From an uncultured Bacteroides sp. (GTDB lineage: Bacteria; Bacteroidota; Bacteroidia; Bacteroidales; Bacteroidaceae): DNA of 64,000 bases. Under the pieces are notes generated by a model. That model did not search any database and was not told where the DNA came from. It saw nothing but the letters and a program-made list of their open reading frames with translations. Below are positions 40,246-49,237 of this stretch, one piece after another (positions within the stretch are counted from its first letter, which is position 1; each line of letters starts with the position of its first letter). The position numbers and the translations under genes were made by a program. The stretch spans positions 1 to 64,000 of the forward strand of contig CASENS010000093.1 in NCBI GenBank assembly GCA_949289345.1, read 5' to 3'.

Positions 40246-43200
40246 ATGATGCGAAACCTGTTAGCTTACTTCTGCCTGTTTTTCAGCTTGACCGTCGGCG
40301 CCCAAGCCTATCATATCCAGCATGTCGGTATCGAAAAAGGGTTGTCCAATAGTTTTGTGGCTGATATAGCCCAAGACCGCCGTGGATTCATCTGGATAGC
40401 TACGGAGAGTGGACTGAATCGCTTTGACGGGAGCCACTTTACGGTGTATCGAAGTGGTAATTCGGCCTTGCTTAATGATATTTTAAATACGGTCTACTAT
40501 GACCGGTCGAATGATTTTTTGTGGATAGGTTCCAATGGAGACGGAGTTTATGCGCTGGACTGTTCCACCGATTCTTTCCATATCTATAATAAAGAGGAAA
40601 CCAGAGACTTGGCTCATGTGTTGCATTTCGGCCAGGCTCGTGATGGAGGCATCTGGATGGTGCCTCACCATGGCCGGGTGGTTTATTATGATTCATCGAG
40701 ACATACATTTGCCCCTTTGTCGGGAGGTGAGACGGATAGTCTTCCGCAGAACAATCGTTGTGCATTGGACGATGGGGCGGGACATCTGTACATCGGCCAT
40801 GCCTTGGATGGCATGAGCATCGTCGACTTGAAAACCAAGCGGGTGAAGCGTTTCCGCCATCGGGAGGACGATCCGAACAGCTTGCCGGGCAACAATGTTC
40901 TTTGCCTCTACCGGGATAGTTCGCATCGGCTGTGGGTAGGCACGGAGCGGGGCTTGGGATGGTTTGACGAACAGAGGGAGACCTTTGTCCGTTTTCAGCA
41001 TGAGGCTGAGCGGGAGCATTCGTTAGTGGCCGACCATATTTATGATATACAGGAGATGGAGGATGGGACGTTGTGGATTACGAGCGATGTAGGGGGCATC
41101 AGTATCCTTCGTTTGGCGGACTTGACTCTTCGTCCTGCTTCGGAGATACGCTTCCACAACCTGACGGCCGATGGGAAAGAGGGGCAGTATCTGGCGTCGC
41201 GCAACATCCGAAGCCTGTTGCAGGATAGTTATGGGAATATCTGGATAGGCAATTATGGGAAGGGGTTGGACTTCATCGGCCATTCGCAACCCTTGTTCGG
41301 GATTCTTCCTTATCGGGCGATAGGCGAGGGCAGGAGGGATGAACGTCCGGTGTATAGCCTTTATTGTGACCGGAGCAATCGCCTTTGGTTGGGTGGGGAG
41401 AATGAATTGGTTTTGTTCGAGGGCGGAAACTTGCAGAAACGTATCGATCTGCAACCCTACCTGAGCCGTCCCAACGGACAAGTTATCTCCATCATCGAGG
41501 CTGAAGAAGATGTTTTGCTATTGGGCATTTTCGATGATGGCCTTATACATTATAATATAAAGACGGGCCGGATGAAGCGTGTGCCGATGAAGCATCGGTA
41601 TGTAGATGTCAACTCCTTGTGGAAGGACGAGGAAGGGCAGATATGGATTGGGACGGAGTTTGGCATCTATGTTTATCGGGATGGGGGGACTGAGTTTAAG
41701 GAAGAGATGACCGCTTTCCTGCGCGATCAAGCCGTGGCCAGCATCGTCAGTGATTCATTAGGACAACTTTGGGTGGGGACTTATGGAGGTGGTATTGTGT
41801 TGTTTGATCGGTCAGGGCAGATGGTTTATCACTTGACTGTTCTTCAAAACACTTTTCCCAATGATGCCATCAATCAGCTTTATGTCGATGCGTCGGGAGG
41901 CATTTGGGCTGCTACACGCTATGGATTGGTGTATGTGGCAGACCCTTCGAAGCCCGAAGCGTATGAAGTATATGGTCTGCAAGAGGGATTGGCCGACTTG
42001 TTTGTGCGTTCGGTAAGCCGGGATGCGGAAGGTCTTGTTTGGGTCAGTACGAATGCCGGTCTTTCTTGTTGGAATCCGGCGATGCAGCGTTTTGATAATT
42101 ATGACTATCGCGACGGACTTCCTACGGACAATTTTGTAGAACGTTCCAGTTGCATGGATGCCAGTGGGCGTCTTTATTTCGGTTCCTTGCGGGGAGTTTG
42201 TGCGTTTATGCCTCAAGCGTTTACAGAGAAACGTACGGTTTCTCCGGTGCGGATTGTGGAGTGTCATCCCTTGGGGGCACGCGGCTCGTATACGATTTAT
42301 TTCTCCGTGCCCGATTATGCCCAAAACGGCCAAGTGGAGTATGCCTATAGTATTGACGGATTGACCTCCAGTTGGACTTCTGTCGAGGATGAAAATTCAG
42401 TGACTTTCCACAACCTTTCGCCGGGCACGTATCATTTTCGGATTAAGGCACGTTTGCGCAATCAGGAGTGGGACGAGCCTCATGCTGCCTCCCTTCGTCT
42501 GTACGTCGCCCCTCCTTGGTGGTTGACTTGGTATGCCAAGTTGGCCTATGGGGTGTTGCTGATGTTGGGTATCGGGGCGGGCTTCCTCCTCTATCGACGC
42601 CGGCTGATGTGGAAGACTTCTATCGAGCTGGAGCGTAAGAATATCCGGGCCGAGCAGGAGTTGAATACCGAAAGGCTCCGTTTCTACACCAACATCACCC
42701 ACGAGTTGCGCACCCCGCTGACGCTCATCATCGGTCCGCTGGACGACCTCACACGCGACGCGCACATGCCCTCCAACTACGGGCGTAAAATCCGACTTAT
42801 CCGTGACAGCGCACAACGCCTGCTTGACCTTGTGAACCAAATACTGGACTTCAGAAAGACAGAGACCCAAAACAGGAAACTGGTGGTGCAACGGGGTGAA
42901 CTGGGAAGCATCGTCGCAGAAACGGGTTTACGCTACAAGGAACTGAACCGTAATCCACGGGTGAAATTCGACATCCACATAGAAAACGGAAGTGAACAAC
43001 TGTATTTCGACCCCGAAATTGTCAGTACCATACTGAACAACCTCCTAAGTAACGCCTGCAAATACACACCGGAAGGAACCATCACACTAACACTCCAGTG
43101 GACCGGAACCGGAAAAGAACGCATGGCGGAGATAGCCGTAGCCGACACCGGCTATGGGATAGAACCGGAAGCATTGCCACACATCTTCGACCGCTATTAC

Positions 43201-44229
43201 CAAGCCGAAGGCAAACATCAGGCATCAGGCACGGGCATCGGGTTGGCATTGGTCAAAGGACTGGCCGATTTGCACCAAGCACAACTGGGCGTGGAGAGTG
43301 AACCGGGCAAAGGTACTAAATTCACTTTCCGACTACAGACAGCCAACACTTATCCGAATGCGTTGCACAAGGAATGTGAAGCCGTACAACTTGTCCCGCC
43401 TGTTGAAAAAGAGGAAAATTTAACAACCGGACAAGAAACGGAAGCCAAAGAACGCCCGCTCATGCTGATTGTGGAGGACAATGACGACATACGCGACTAT
43501 ATCACGGATTCCTTTAAGGATGAATACCGGTTACTGACCGCCACCAACGGACAAGAAGGCGTAGGACAGGCATTGGAAACCGTACCGGACATCATCATCA
43601 GCGATGTCATGATGCCTGTTATGGACGGAATGGAGTTGTGCCGCACCTTGAAAACCGATATCCGCACCAGTCATATTCCCCTTATCCTGCTGACCGCCAA
43701 AGATGCCGTACAAGACAAAGAGGAAGGTTACGGCAGCGGAGCAGACTCTTATCTGACCAAGCCGTTCAGCGCAAGATTGCTGCGCATTCGGGTAAACAAC
43801 CTGTTGGAGTCCCGCCATCGGCTGGCACAACTACTCGTGGCACGTGCCCAAGCCCTACAACCGACACCCGAGAAAGAGCCCGAACAACTGAACAGACTGG
43901 ACAAAACTTTCCTCGACCGACTGACGACTCTTATAGAGACCGGTATCCAATCGGGTCAGTTGGATATGGTACAGCTGTCGGAACAGATGCACATGAGCCA
44001 CTCTACGCTTTACCGTAAAATCAAAGGACTGACTGGGATGACCGGCAACGAATTCATCCGCAAGCTACGGTTGAAAAACAGCCTGCGCCTGCTCACCGAC
44101 ACCGACAGCAACGTATCCGAATCTGCCTACGCAAGCGGGTTCAACGATTTGGGCTATTTCAGAACCTGTTTCAAAGAAGAGTATGGCATGTCGCCTTCTG
44201 AATACTTGAAACGAAAGAAAGAAAACTAA
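40246..44229 (+). CDS. Hybrid two-component system sensor/regulator (HTCS)
   Basis: The 1327-residue protein combines sensor and transcription factor. After a signal peptide, residues about 25-690 form two periplasmic beta-propellers of repeats such as RRGFIWIATESGLNRF; a Y_Y_Y domain follows (about 690-760), one membrane segment (about 765-787), HisKA with His about 822 (NITHELRTPLT), an ATPase (DTGYGIEP, GIGLALVKGL), a receiver (LMLIVEDNDD; acceptor Asp about 1119 in SDVMMPVMDG) and a C-terminal AraC helix-turn-helix. HTCS bind an oligosaccharide in the periplasm and activate the adjacent SusCD operon. Base composition of the coding strand shifts near 42.65 kb, from G/T-rich to A/C-rich, at the border between sensor and kinase parts. 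Confidence 0.96.
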   Translation: MMRNLLAYFCLFFSLTVGAQAYHIQHVGIEKGLSNSFVADIAQDRRGFIWIATESGLNRFDGSHFTVYRSGNSALLNDILNTVYYDRSNDFLWIGSNGDGVYALDCSTDSFHIYNKEETRDLAHVLHFGQARDGGIWMVPHHGRVVYYDSSRHTFAPLSGGETDSLPQNNRCALDDGAGHLYIGHALDGMSIVDLKTKRVKRFRHREDDPNSLPGNNVLCLYRDSSHRLWVGTERGLGWFDEQRETFVRFQHEAEREHSLVADHIYDIQEMEDGTLWITSDVGGISILRLADLTLRPASEIRFHNLTADGKEGQYLASRNIRSLLQDSYGNIWIGNYGKGLDFIGHSQPLFGILPYRAIGEGRRDERPVYSLYCDRSNRLWLGGENELVLFEGGNLQKRIDLQPYLSRPNGQVISIIEAEEDVLLLGIFDDGLIHYNIKTGRMKRVPMKHRYVDVNSLWKDEEGQIWIGTEFGIYVYRDGGTEFKEEMTAFLRDQAVASIVSDSLGQLWVGTYGGGIVLFDRSGQMVYHLTVLQNTFPNDAINQLYVDASGGIWAATRYGLVYVADPSKPEAYEVYGLQEGLADLFVRSVSRDAEGLVWVSTNAGLSCWNPAMQRFDNYDYRDGLPTDNFVERSSCMDASGRLYFGSLRGVCAFMPQAFTEKRTVSPVRIVECHPLGARGSYTIYFSVPDYAQNGQVEYAYSIDGLTSSWTSVEDENSVTFHNLSPGTYHFRIKARLRNQEWDEPHAASLRLYVAPPWWLTWYAKLAYGVLLMLGIGAGFLLYRRRLMWKTSIELERKNIRAEQELNTERLRFYTNITHELRTPLTLIIGPLDDLTRDAHMPSNYGRKIRLIRDSAQRLLDLVNQILDFRKTETQNRKLVVQRGELGSIVAETGLRYKELNRNPRVKFDIHIENGSEQLYFDPEIVSTILNNLLSNACKYTPEGTITLTLQWTGTGKERMAEIAVADTGYGIEPEALPHIFDRYYQAEGKHQASGTGIGLALVKGLADLHQAQLGVESEPGKGTKFTFRLQTANTYPNALHKECEAVQLVPPVEKEENLTTGQETEAKERPLMLIVEDNDDIRDYITDSFKDEYRLLTATNGQEGVGQALETVPDIIISDVMMPVMDGMELCRTLKTDIRTSHIPLILLTAKDAVQDKEEGYGSGADSYLTKPFSARLLRIRVNNLLESRHRLAQLLVARAQALQPTPEKEPEQLNRLDKTFLDRLTTLIETGIQSGQLDMVQLSEQMHMSHSTLYRKIKGLTGMTGNEFIRKLRLKNSLRLLTDTDSNVSESAYASGFNDLGYFRTCFKEEYGMSPSEYLKRKKEN

Positions 44230-44254
44230 GCGTGCTTCATAGAATGTTTTTTCG

Positions 44255-44262
44255 TACTTTTG
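44255..44262 (+). promoter_or_regulatory. ispE promoter -7 box
   Basis: TACTTTTG matches the consensus exactly and lies 42 bp before the ispE ATG and 25 bp after the hybrid sensor stop, so ispE is probably transcribed on its own. Confidence 0.5.
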
Positions 44263-44304
44263 CATAAATGAACCGAAATGGCAAACAGATAAATCAAGAC
44301 TGAT

Positions 44305-45129
44305 ATGCTGAATTTTCCTAACGCAAAGATTAATTTGGGACTGAATGTCGTAGAAAAACGTCCTGACGGATACCATAATCTGGAAACGATATTTTATCCG
44401 ATACCTTTGGAAGACATCCTCGAAATAAACCCGTTGGCTTCCACAAACATTCAGACAACCATCGTTCAAACGGGGCTGTCTGTATCCGGAAGCATCGAGG
44501 ATAATTTAGTGTTGAGAGCTTACCGACTGCTGAGTACACATTTTACATTGCCTCCCTTGCAAATCCATCTGCATAAACATATTCCTATGGGAGCCGGATT
44601 GGGAGGCGGTTCGTCCGACGCTGCCTACATGCTGAAAATGCTGAATGAAAAATTCGGCCTGCAACTTTCCGTTGAGCGGTTGGAGGAATATGCGGCTTTA
44701 TTGGGAGCTGATTGCGCTTTCTTCATTCGGAACGAACCTGTTTATGCTGAAGGCATTGGCAATGTGTTTACTCCGGTCGAGTTGTCATTGAGGGGATATG
44801 GCCTGATTGTCATCAAACCAGATGTTTTTGTATCGACACGGGATGCCTTTGCACGCATCAGTCCGCGACATCCCAAACAAAACTTAAGGGATATTGTCCG
44901 CCTGCCTGTGGAAGAATGGAAAAATTGCATGCTCAATGATTTCGAAGAAAGTGTATTTCCACAATTCCCGCTTATCGGGGCAATCAAAGAAGAACTGTAT
45001 CGTGCCGGGGCAATCTATGCGTCCATGAGTGGGTCAGGCTCTTCTGTCTATGGATTATTTGCTCCCGGTACTCCGTTCCCCGTTTTGAAAAGAAGTGCAG
45101 ACAGACAGATTTATGAGTTGGCACTATAG
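44305..45129 (+). CDS. ispE: 4-diphosphocytidyl-2-C-methyl-D-erythritol kinase
   Basis: The 274-residue GHMP kinase phosphorylates CDP-methylerythritol in the non-mevalonate isoprenoid pathway. [23 protein letters not shown] at the N-terminus, the ATP loop [15 protein letters not shown] (about 94-108), GADCAFF with the catalytic Asp, and [11 protein letters not shown] near the C-terminus are all present. Housekeeping gene between the glycan locus and holA; it converges with holA, 50 bp apart. Confidence 0.97.
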   Translation: MLNFPNAKINLGLNVVEKRPDGYHNLETIFYPIPLEDILEINPLASTNIQTTIVQTGLSVSGSIEDNLVLRAYRLLSTHFTLPPLQIHLHKHIPMGAGLGGGSSDAAYMLKMLNEKFGLQLSVERLEEYAALLGADCAFFIRNEPVYAEGIGNVFTPVELSLRGYGLIVIKPDVFVSTRDAFARISPRHPKQNLRDIVRLPVEEWKNCMLNDFEESVFPQFPLIGAIKEELYRAGAIYASMSGSGSSVYGLFAPGTPFPVLKRSADRQIYELAL

Positions 45130-45179
45130 GATTAGGGACTGGGCTATAATAATACACTATCCTGTTCTTGAATTTCTTC

Positions 45180-46199
45180 TTAGTGCAATATCTTGAAAAT
45201 CAATTCGCGCAGAATGTCTCCATTGCTGATGGACGAATTGTTTACCCCTTTTGACAATGCGTCGGCATTGCGGATTTCGCCTATTATCTGCATGGTTTTC
45301 ACACCACTATACCGACGCATGGCGGCCAGATATTCACGTGCCTGCCAAGGAGTCTTTAATCCCAAATAAGAAGCGACTCCTTGTTCCGATTTTTCGGGTG
45401 CGTAGTAAGCTACCATCAAGTTGGAAAAAAAACCGAAAAGTACGGATAAGGTCATTTGAATAGGGTTATTCTTGGGGTTTTCCTCAAAGTATTTTATAAT
45501 TCGGTTCGCTTTCAGTACATCTTTTTCGACAAGCGCACTACGGAGTTCAAAATTGTTATAATCCTTGCTGATACCTATGTTGCGTTCAATTTGTTCCGGA
45601 GTGACCCTTGTCGTTCCTTTGGGCAATGTAATAATCAATTTCTCCAATTCCCCAGCCATGCGGCTTAAGTCCGCTCCTACGAATTCGGTCAACATGGCGG
45701 TGGCTTTTGGCTCAATGTCAACCCCTTTTCGTTTAAGATAAGTTGTAATGAAACCCGGTAACTGGGCATCCCTCAGTTTTTTCGACTCGAACAATATGCC
45801 GGTTCTCTCAATCTCGGTGGCCAACTTTTTCCGACGGTCCAATACACCGTGCTTATGACAGATGACGAGGATGGTGGATAATAAAGGCTTTTGCAGGTAA
45901 TAAACCAACTCTTCCATGCCTCGCACGGACTGAGCTTCTTTCACAATGACCACTTGGTGCTCTGACATCATGGGGTATCGTTTGGCGGCATTGATGATGG
46001 TGGCTATATCCACATCGGCACCATATACGACGGTCAGGTTGAATTCTTTTTCCGTATCGGTCAGCACATGTCCTTCGATGTAGTCCGATATGACGTCAAT
46101 ATAATACGGTTCTTCGCCCATCAGGTAATAAACAGGTCGGTACTGCTTGGCACGCAGTTCTTTTAAAATATCATCGGATGTCAATTCTTGTTTGGCCAT
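45180..46199 (-). CDS. holA: DNA polymerase III subunit delta
   Basis: The 339-residue protein opens clamp rings for the sliding-clamp loader. Typical delta features: YYLMGEEPYYIDVISDYIE at the N-terminus, YPMMSEHQVVIVKEAQSV, LTEFVGADLSRMAGELEKL and the C-terminal collar domain (LRSALVEKDVLKANRIIKYF, LLFGFFSN-like LSVLFGFFSNLMVAYY). It is divergent from the HsdR_N gene, an arrangement seen in many Bacteroidetes. The promoter is probably the TATTTTTG box at 46249-46256, close to the divergent start. Confidence 0.93.
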   Translation of the reverse strand: MAKQELTSDDILKELRAKQYRPVYYLMGEEPYYIDVISDYIEGHVLTDTEKEFNLTVVYGADVDIATIINAAKRYPMMSEHQVVIVKEAQSVRGMEELVYYLQKPLLSTILVICHKHGVLDRRKKLATEIERTGILFESKKLRDAQLPGFITTYLKRKGVDIEPKATAMLTEFVGADLSRMAGELEKLIITLPKGTTRVTPEQIERNIGISKDYNNFELRSALVEKDVLKANRIIKYFEENPKNNPIQMTLSVLFGFFSNLMVAYYAPEKSEQGVASYLGLKTPWQAREYLAAMRRYSGVKTMQIIGEIRNADALSKGVNNSSISNGDILRELIFKILH

Positions 46200-46206
46200 A
46201 TTTTCT

Positions 46207-46256
46207 TAAATTTGCACGTTGCAATAAGAGATTTAGTCATTTGGTTGACAAAAATA
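46207..46256. promoter_or_regulatory. Divergent -7 boxes between holA and the HsdR_N gene
   Basis: TAAATTTG at 46207-46214 (plus strand) and TATTTTTG as complement of 46249-46256 (minus strand) are both exact TAnnTTTG matches. The two transcripts would overlap at their 5' ends (starts near 46221 and 46242), an unusual face-to-face layout. Confidence 0.45.
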
Positions 46257-46260
46257 GCAA

Positions 46261-46710
46261 ATGTTATCGTTAAACTTACCGACATTCAATGCAAAAATCG
46301 GTGTGAAGGATGGAAAAAGGGTGATTTTCGATGCCATCCGTCACCGTTATGTGGCTTTGACGCCCGAAGAATGGGTGCGTCAGCACTTTGTTCATTTCCT
46401 CATAGAACATAAAGGATATCCGTCTGCACTCTTGGCGAACGAAATTCAAGTAAAGCTGAACGGAACCAAAAAACGGTGTGACACAGTTTTGTATCGACGT
46501 AATCTTACTCCGCAGATGATTGTAGAGTATAAGGCACCCGATGTGGCAATTACCCAAGCGGTATTTGACCAAATCATGCGTTATAATATGGTACTTCGGG
46601 CTGACTATCTTGTCGTGAGTAACGGACTGCAACATTATTGCTGTCAAATAGATTATGTGCACGGCACCTATCGTTTTCTGTCGGACATTCCCGCTTACCT
46701 TGAGTTGTAA
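46261..46710 (+). CDS. Stand-alone HsdR N-terminal nuclease-domain protein
   Basis: The 149-residue protein corresponds to the type I restriction enzyme R N-terminal domain (HsdR_N) and nothing else. The PD-(D/E)XK core is visible: Asp74 (KKRCDTVLYRR), then Glu89-Tyr-Lys91 (MIVEYKAP), and QIMRYNMVLRADYLVVSNG. No methylase, specificity or helicase genes are nearby, so it is not a restriction system. Its steady place beside holA in this phylum suggests a replication or repair role, but its function is unknown. A strong terminator follows. Confidence 0.85.
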   Translation: MLSLNLPTFNAKIGVKDGKRVIFDAIRHRYVALTPEEWVRQHFVHFLIEHKGYPSALLANEIQVKLNGTKKRCDTVLYRRNLTPQMIVEYKAPDVAITQAVFDQIMRYNMVLRADYLVVSNGLQHYCCQIDYVHGTYRFLSDIPAYLEL

Positions 46711-46733
46711 GTACACATTGGACTCAAAGATGC

Positions 46734-46777
46734 GGAGACATGGGAAATGAAAATCCCGTGTCTCCACATACTGCTTT
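46734..46777 (+). terminator. Terminator after the HsdR_N gene
   Basis: GGAGACATGGGA (46734-46745) pairs with TCCCGTGTCTCC (46754-46765) over all 12 positions, one of them a T-G wobble, with an 8-nt loop. A run of six T follows shortly after (ACATACTGCTTTTTT). It lies just after the convergent GH115 stop as well and may serve both genes. Confidence 0.75.
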
Positions 46778-46778
46778 T

Positions 46779-49124
46779 TTACTCCTGGAGTGTATATACA
46801 TATACTTGATCTAATACCACGCCTTCGTCCAATGCCTTTATGGTAAGCGTGTTCGGACAGTTTTGACTGGCAGCGAACTTTATGCGACGTGTAGCTTGGT
46901 TGGTAAGTATATTTACTTTCCATTCTTCACTGCGTCCGTAGGTGCGGTAGGAGATGGGAGGTGTCTCTTGCCCGTTCAAGGATACTTGGACGCGGAGGTC
47001 TTTCCCATTCACGGGATGGGTAGGCAGGAAGCGGAGTTCCACTTCTACCGAATCCGTCCGGTTGACTTGGAAACGGAAAGTGGCGGACTTGCCTTCCGGA
47101 ATGCCGGCCGCCATGCCTTCATAACCGAGTCCTTCGTACACTTGCAGGTTGCCTTCCGTAGCTTCCAGCGCATTCCATTTATGTAGGCAGAAACGTTCTT
47201 TCATTAAAGGCTCGGCGCTCCTTGTTTGCGGGATGGGCAGGAAGACAGCCAGATTGCGAGGCTTGTAACTCATGATGCCTTGCCACTTGTCGGTGTTGTA
47301 GGTTTTTGTCAGTGCTACGATGCTGTCAAAGGCAGCTTCACTTTGCTTCCAGTCAGCTTTTCCATGACGTGCCAATTGAGCGTAAAGACATTTCTTGTTC
47401 ATTTCGGCGGCTCCTTGAAGTGGATATTGCACCAACTGGTAATAGGCGGCACGTTTGTTTTCGGGCAATCGGTGTCCCCATGCGGCAGCCTGGTTTTCCA
47501 GACGTTGGTATTCGGCCAGCCGTGTGCGGATGAACGGTTCACTCCAAGGCAAGTCACTTACGATTTTAAACTTCGGGTCTTTTTCCTCTGTACGTGTGTT
47601 TCCCATGAACTCCGGTTTGCGGATGTGGGCCAGACGATAGTGTTCCTGCATCATGGGAAGCAGATAGGAGGCAGCGGTGCTTCCAAACTCGCGGGTGAGG
47701 AAGTCATGCAGATGGGCGGTGACTCCTTCGGATGCTACCTTGTCCATGTCCCATGCCATATCCATGAACAATTCAGTCTGGTATTCAGCCGGTTTCAAGT
47801 CTCCTACATTCAGAATCCACATCTTACGTATTCCCTTGTCGTAGGCTGTCTTCATCTGCTGGTAGATGAGGTAGGGGCTGAGAGTGGAAAGCCACAGATA
47901 GTCGTGCGGGCGTCCCCAGTAGGAAGCGTGATAGTAGATGCCGTTTCCTCCGGGACGGGCGGCCTCTTCGGGCGTGGGGAAGTGGGTGATGTATCCATAA
48001 TTGTCATCACACCACATCAGTGTCACGTCTTCGGGCACTTCTAAACCGGCGTTGTAGACATCCAGCACTTCTTTATAAGGGATAAGCACTTGGGGCACTT
48101 TTGTCACGTCTCCTCGGTATTTGGCCAGCAGTTCACGCTGATCCTTCAGCACTTGCGTCAAAACGACTTTCTGTTCTTCTGTGGTTTTGGCTCCTTGCAT
48201 GCCGCTGTCGTGCACGCCTCGCATGCCCAGCGTATAGATGTCGTCCGAGTGCTGAAGTTGCTTTACACGCTCCTCCCAGAAGGCAAGCACGTTTTCCCGG
48301 TTGGTCACATAGTTGTAGTCACCTTTACCTGTGCGGCGCCATTCTCCGTTGGTGTTGCGCACCATGGGCTCGCAATGCGAAGTGCCGATGTAGATGCCAT
48401 AGCGGTTGGCCACTTCTTTGTTGCCTGGGGTGAGGAAGAATGGTACGCTGCATTCGTGCATGGCCGGCCAGAAGGTGTTGGCACGCAGACGAAGCAGAAG
48501 TTCGAAGATGCGTTCGTGAGTGCGCGGTCCTATTTGTCCTTTCACATCCGTAGGTTCGTAGTTTGTTCCGCTCCAAGGCATGAGTCCCCAGTCCTCATCG
48601 TTGATGAAGATGCCTCGGTAAGGAACGTCGGGCGATTCCATTTGGTAATAGCCGGTTGGAATGCGGAATTCCTTACGCTTTTCCGGTGTGGCGTCCGCCC
48701 ACCATTCCCAAGGCGATACGCCTAACTTACGTGAAAGCTCCAACACACCGTAAGCTGTGCCCCGCTTGTCGCTTCCCGCCACGAGGATTCGACCATCGGA
48801 GAGTACTGCGATGAGGAAGGCTTCGGGCTTTTTTGTCAACGCCGAAAGGTCGAGTCTTTCTTTCCGGGCCATTTCATCCACTAATTTACTCTTTCCGTAC
48901 GTACCTACGTAGATGTCTCCGGAGTTCTCACGGACGGCGAACGTTTGCGAAAGCACCGCCTGGCAATCGCGATTGAACAAATCGAGCGCAACATGTACGA
49001 CCGGTTCCTCATCAACTTGACAAGCCACGGCCATGGGTTTGCCCGATGTCCATACAAAGTCTGAGGCTCCCCATGTAAGCAGGGTGAAGCAACAGAACAT
49101 CAAAGTCATGATTTGTTTTTTCAT
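46779..49124 (-). CDS. Secreted GH115-family glycosidase
   Basis: The 781-residue protein has a short signal peptide (MKKQIMTLMFCCFTLLTWG). GH115 hallmarks are GVSPWEWWADATP, YRGIFINDEDWGLMPW (about residues 170-185), RLRANTFWPAMHE, IGTSHCEPMVRN, HYEVLD-like LIPYKEVLDVYNAGL and WVLNVGDLKP-like MWILNVGDLKP. Residues about 690-781 are a beta-sandwich tail. GH115 enzymes remove glucuronic acid (or its methyl ether) from xylan or arabinogalactan. The tail here is shorter than in xylan alpha-glucuronidases I know. It stands alone, with a -7 box TATCTTTG at 49153-49160. Confidence 0.92.
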   Translation of the reverse strand: MKKQIMTLMFCCFTLLTWGASDFVWTSGKPMAVACQVDEEPVVHVALDLFNRDCQAVLSQTFAVRENSGDIYVGTYGKSKLVDEMARKERLDLSALTKKPEAFLIAVLSDGRILVAGSDKRGTAYGVLELSRKLGVSPWEWWADATPEKRKEFRIPTGYYQMESPDVPYRGIFINDEDWGLMPWSGTNYEPTDVKGQIGPRTHERIFELLLRLRANTFWPAMHECSVPFFLTPGNKEVANRYGIYIGTSHCEPMVRNTNGEWRRTGKGDYNYVTNRENVLAFWEERVKQLQHSDDIYTLGMRGVHDSGMQGAKTTEEQKVVLTQVLKDQRELLAKYRGDVTKVPQVLIPYKEVLDVYNAGLEVPEDVTLMWCDDNYGYITHFPTPEEAARPGGNGIYYHASYWGRPHDYLWLSTLSPYLIYQQMKTAYDKGIRKMWILNVGDLKPAEYQTELFMDMAWDMDKVASEGVTAHLHDFLTREFGSTAASYLLPMMQEHYRLAHIRKPEFMGNTRTEEKDPKFKIVSDLPWSEPFIRTRLAEYQRLENQAAAWGHRLPENKRAAYYQLVQYPLQGAAEMNKKCLYAQLARHGKADWKQSEAAFDSIVALTKTYNTDKWQGIMSYKPRNLAVFLPIPQTRSAEPLMKERFCLHKWNALEATEGNLQVYEGLGYEGMAAGIPEGKSATFRFQVNRTDSVEVELRFLPTHPVNGKDLRVQVSLNGQETPPISYRTYGRSEEWKVNILTNQATRRIKFAASQNCPNTLTIKALDEGVVLDQVYVYTLQE

Positions 49125-49175
49125 ATAAAAATAATTTGGTTTTCGATGAGGGCAAAGATACGTAAAAGGAAAATG

Positions 49176-49208
49176 CCTGCCTATAGACTTTTTGGTCTTT
49201 TAGGCAGG
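49176..49208 (-). terminator. glmS terminator
   Basis: CCTGCCTA (49176-49183) pairs with TAGGCAGG (49201-49208), extended by GAC/GTC inside. On the minus strand the stem is followed by CATTTTCCTTTT. It lies 30 bp after the glmS stop and just before the GH115 promoter. Confidence 0.7.
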
Positions 49209-49237
49209 TAATTCGGTTTGAAACATGGACAAATTCG

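Noticed and set aside
46261..46710. Type I restriction-modification system
   Set aside because: Only an HsdR_N domain is present; no HsdM, HsdS or helicase part nearby.
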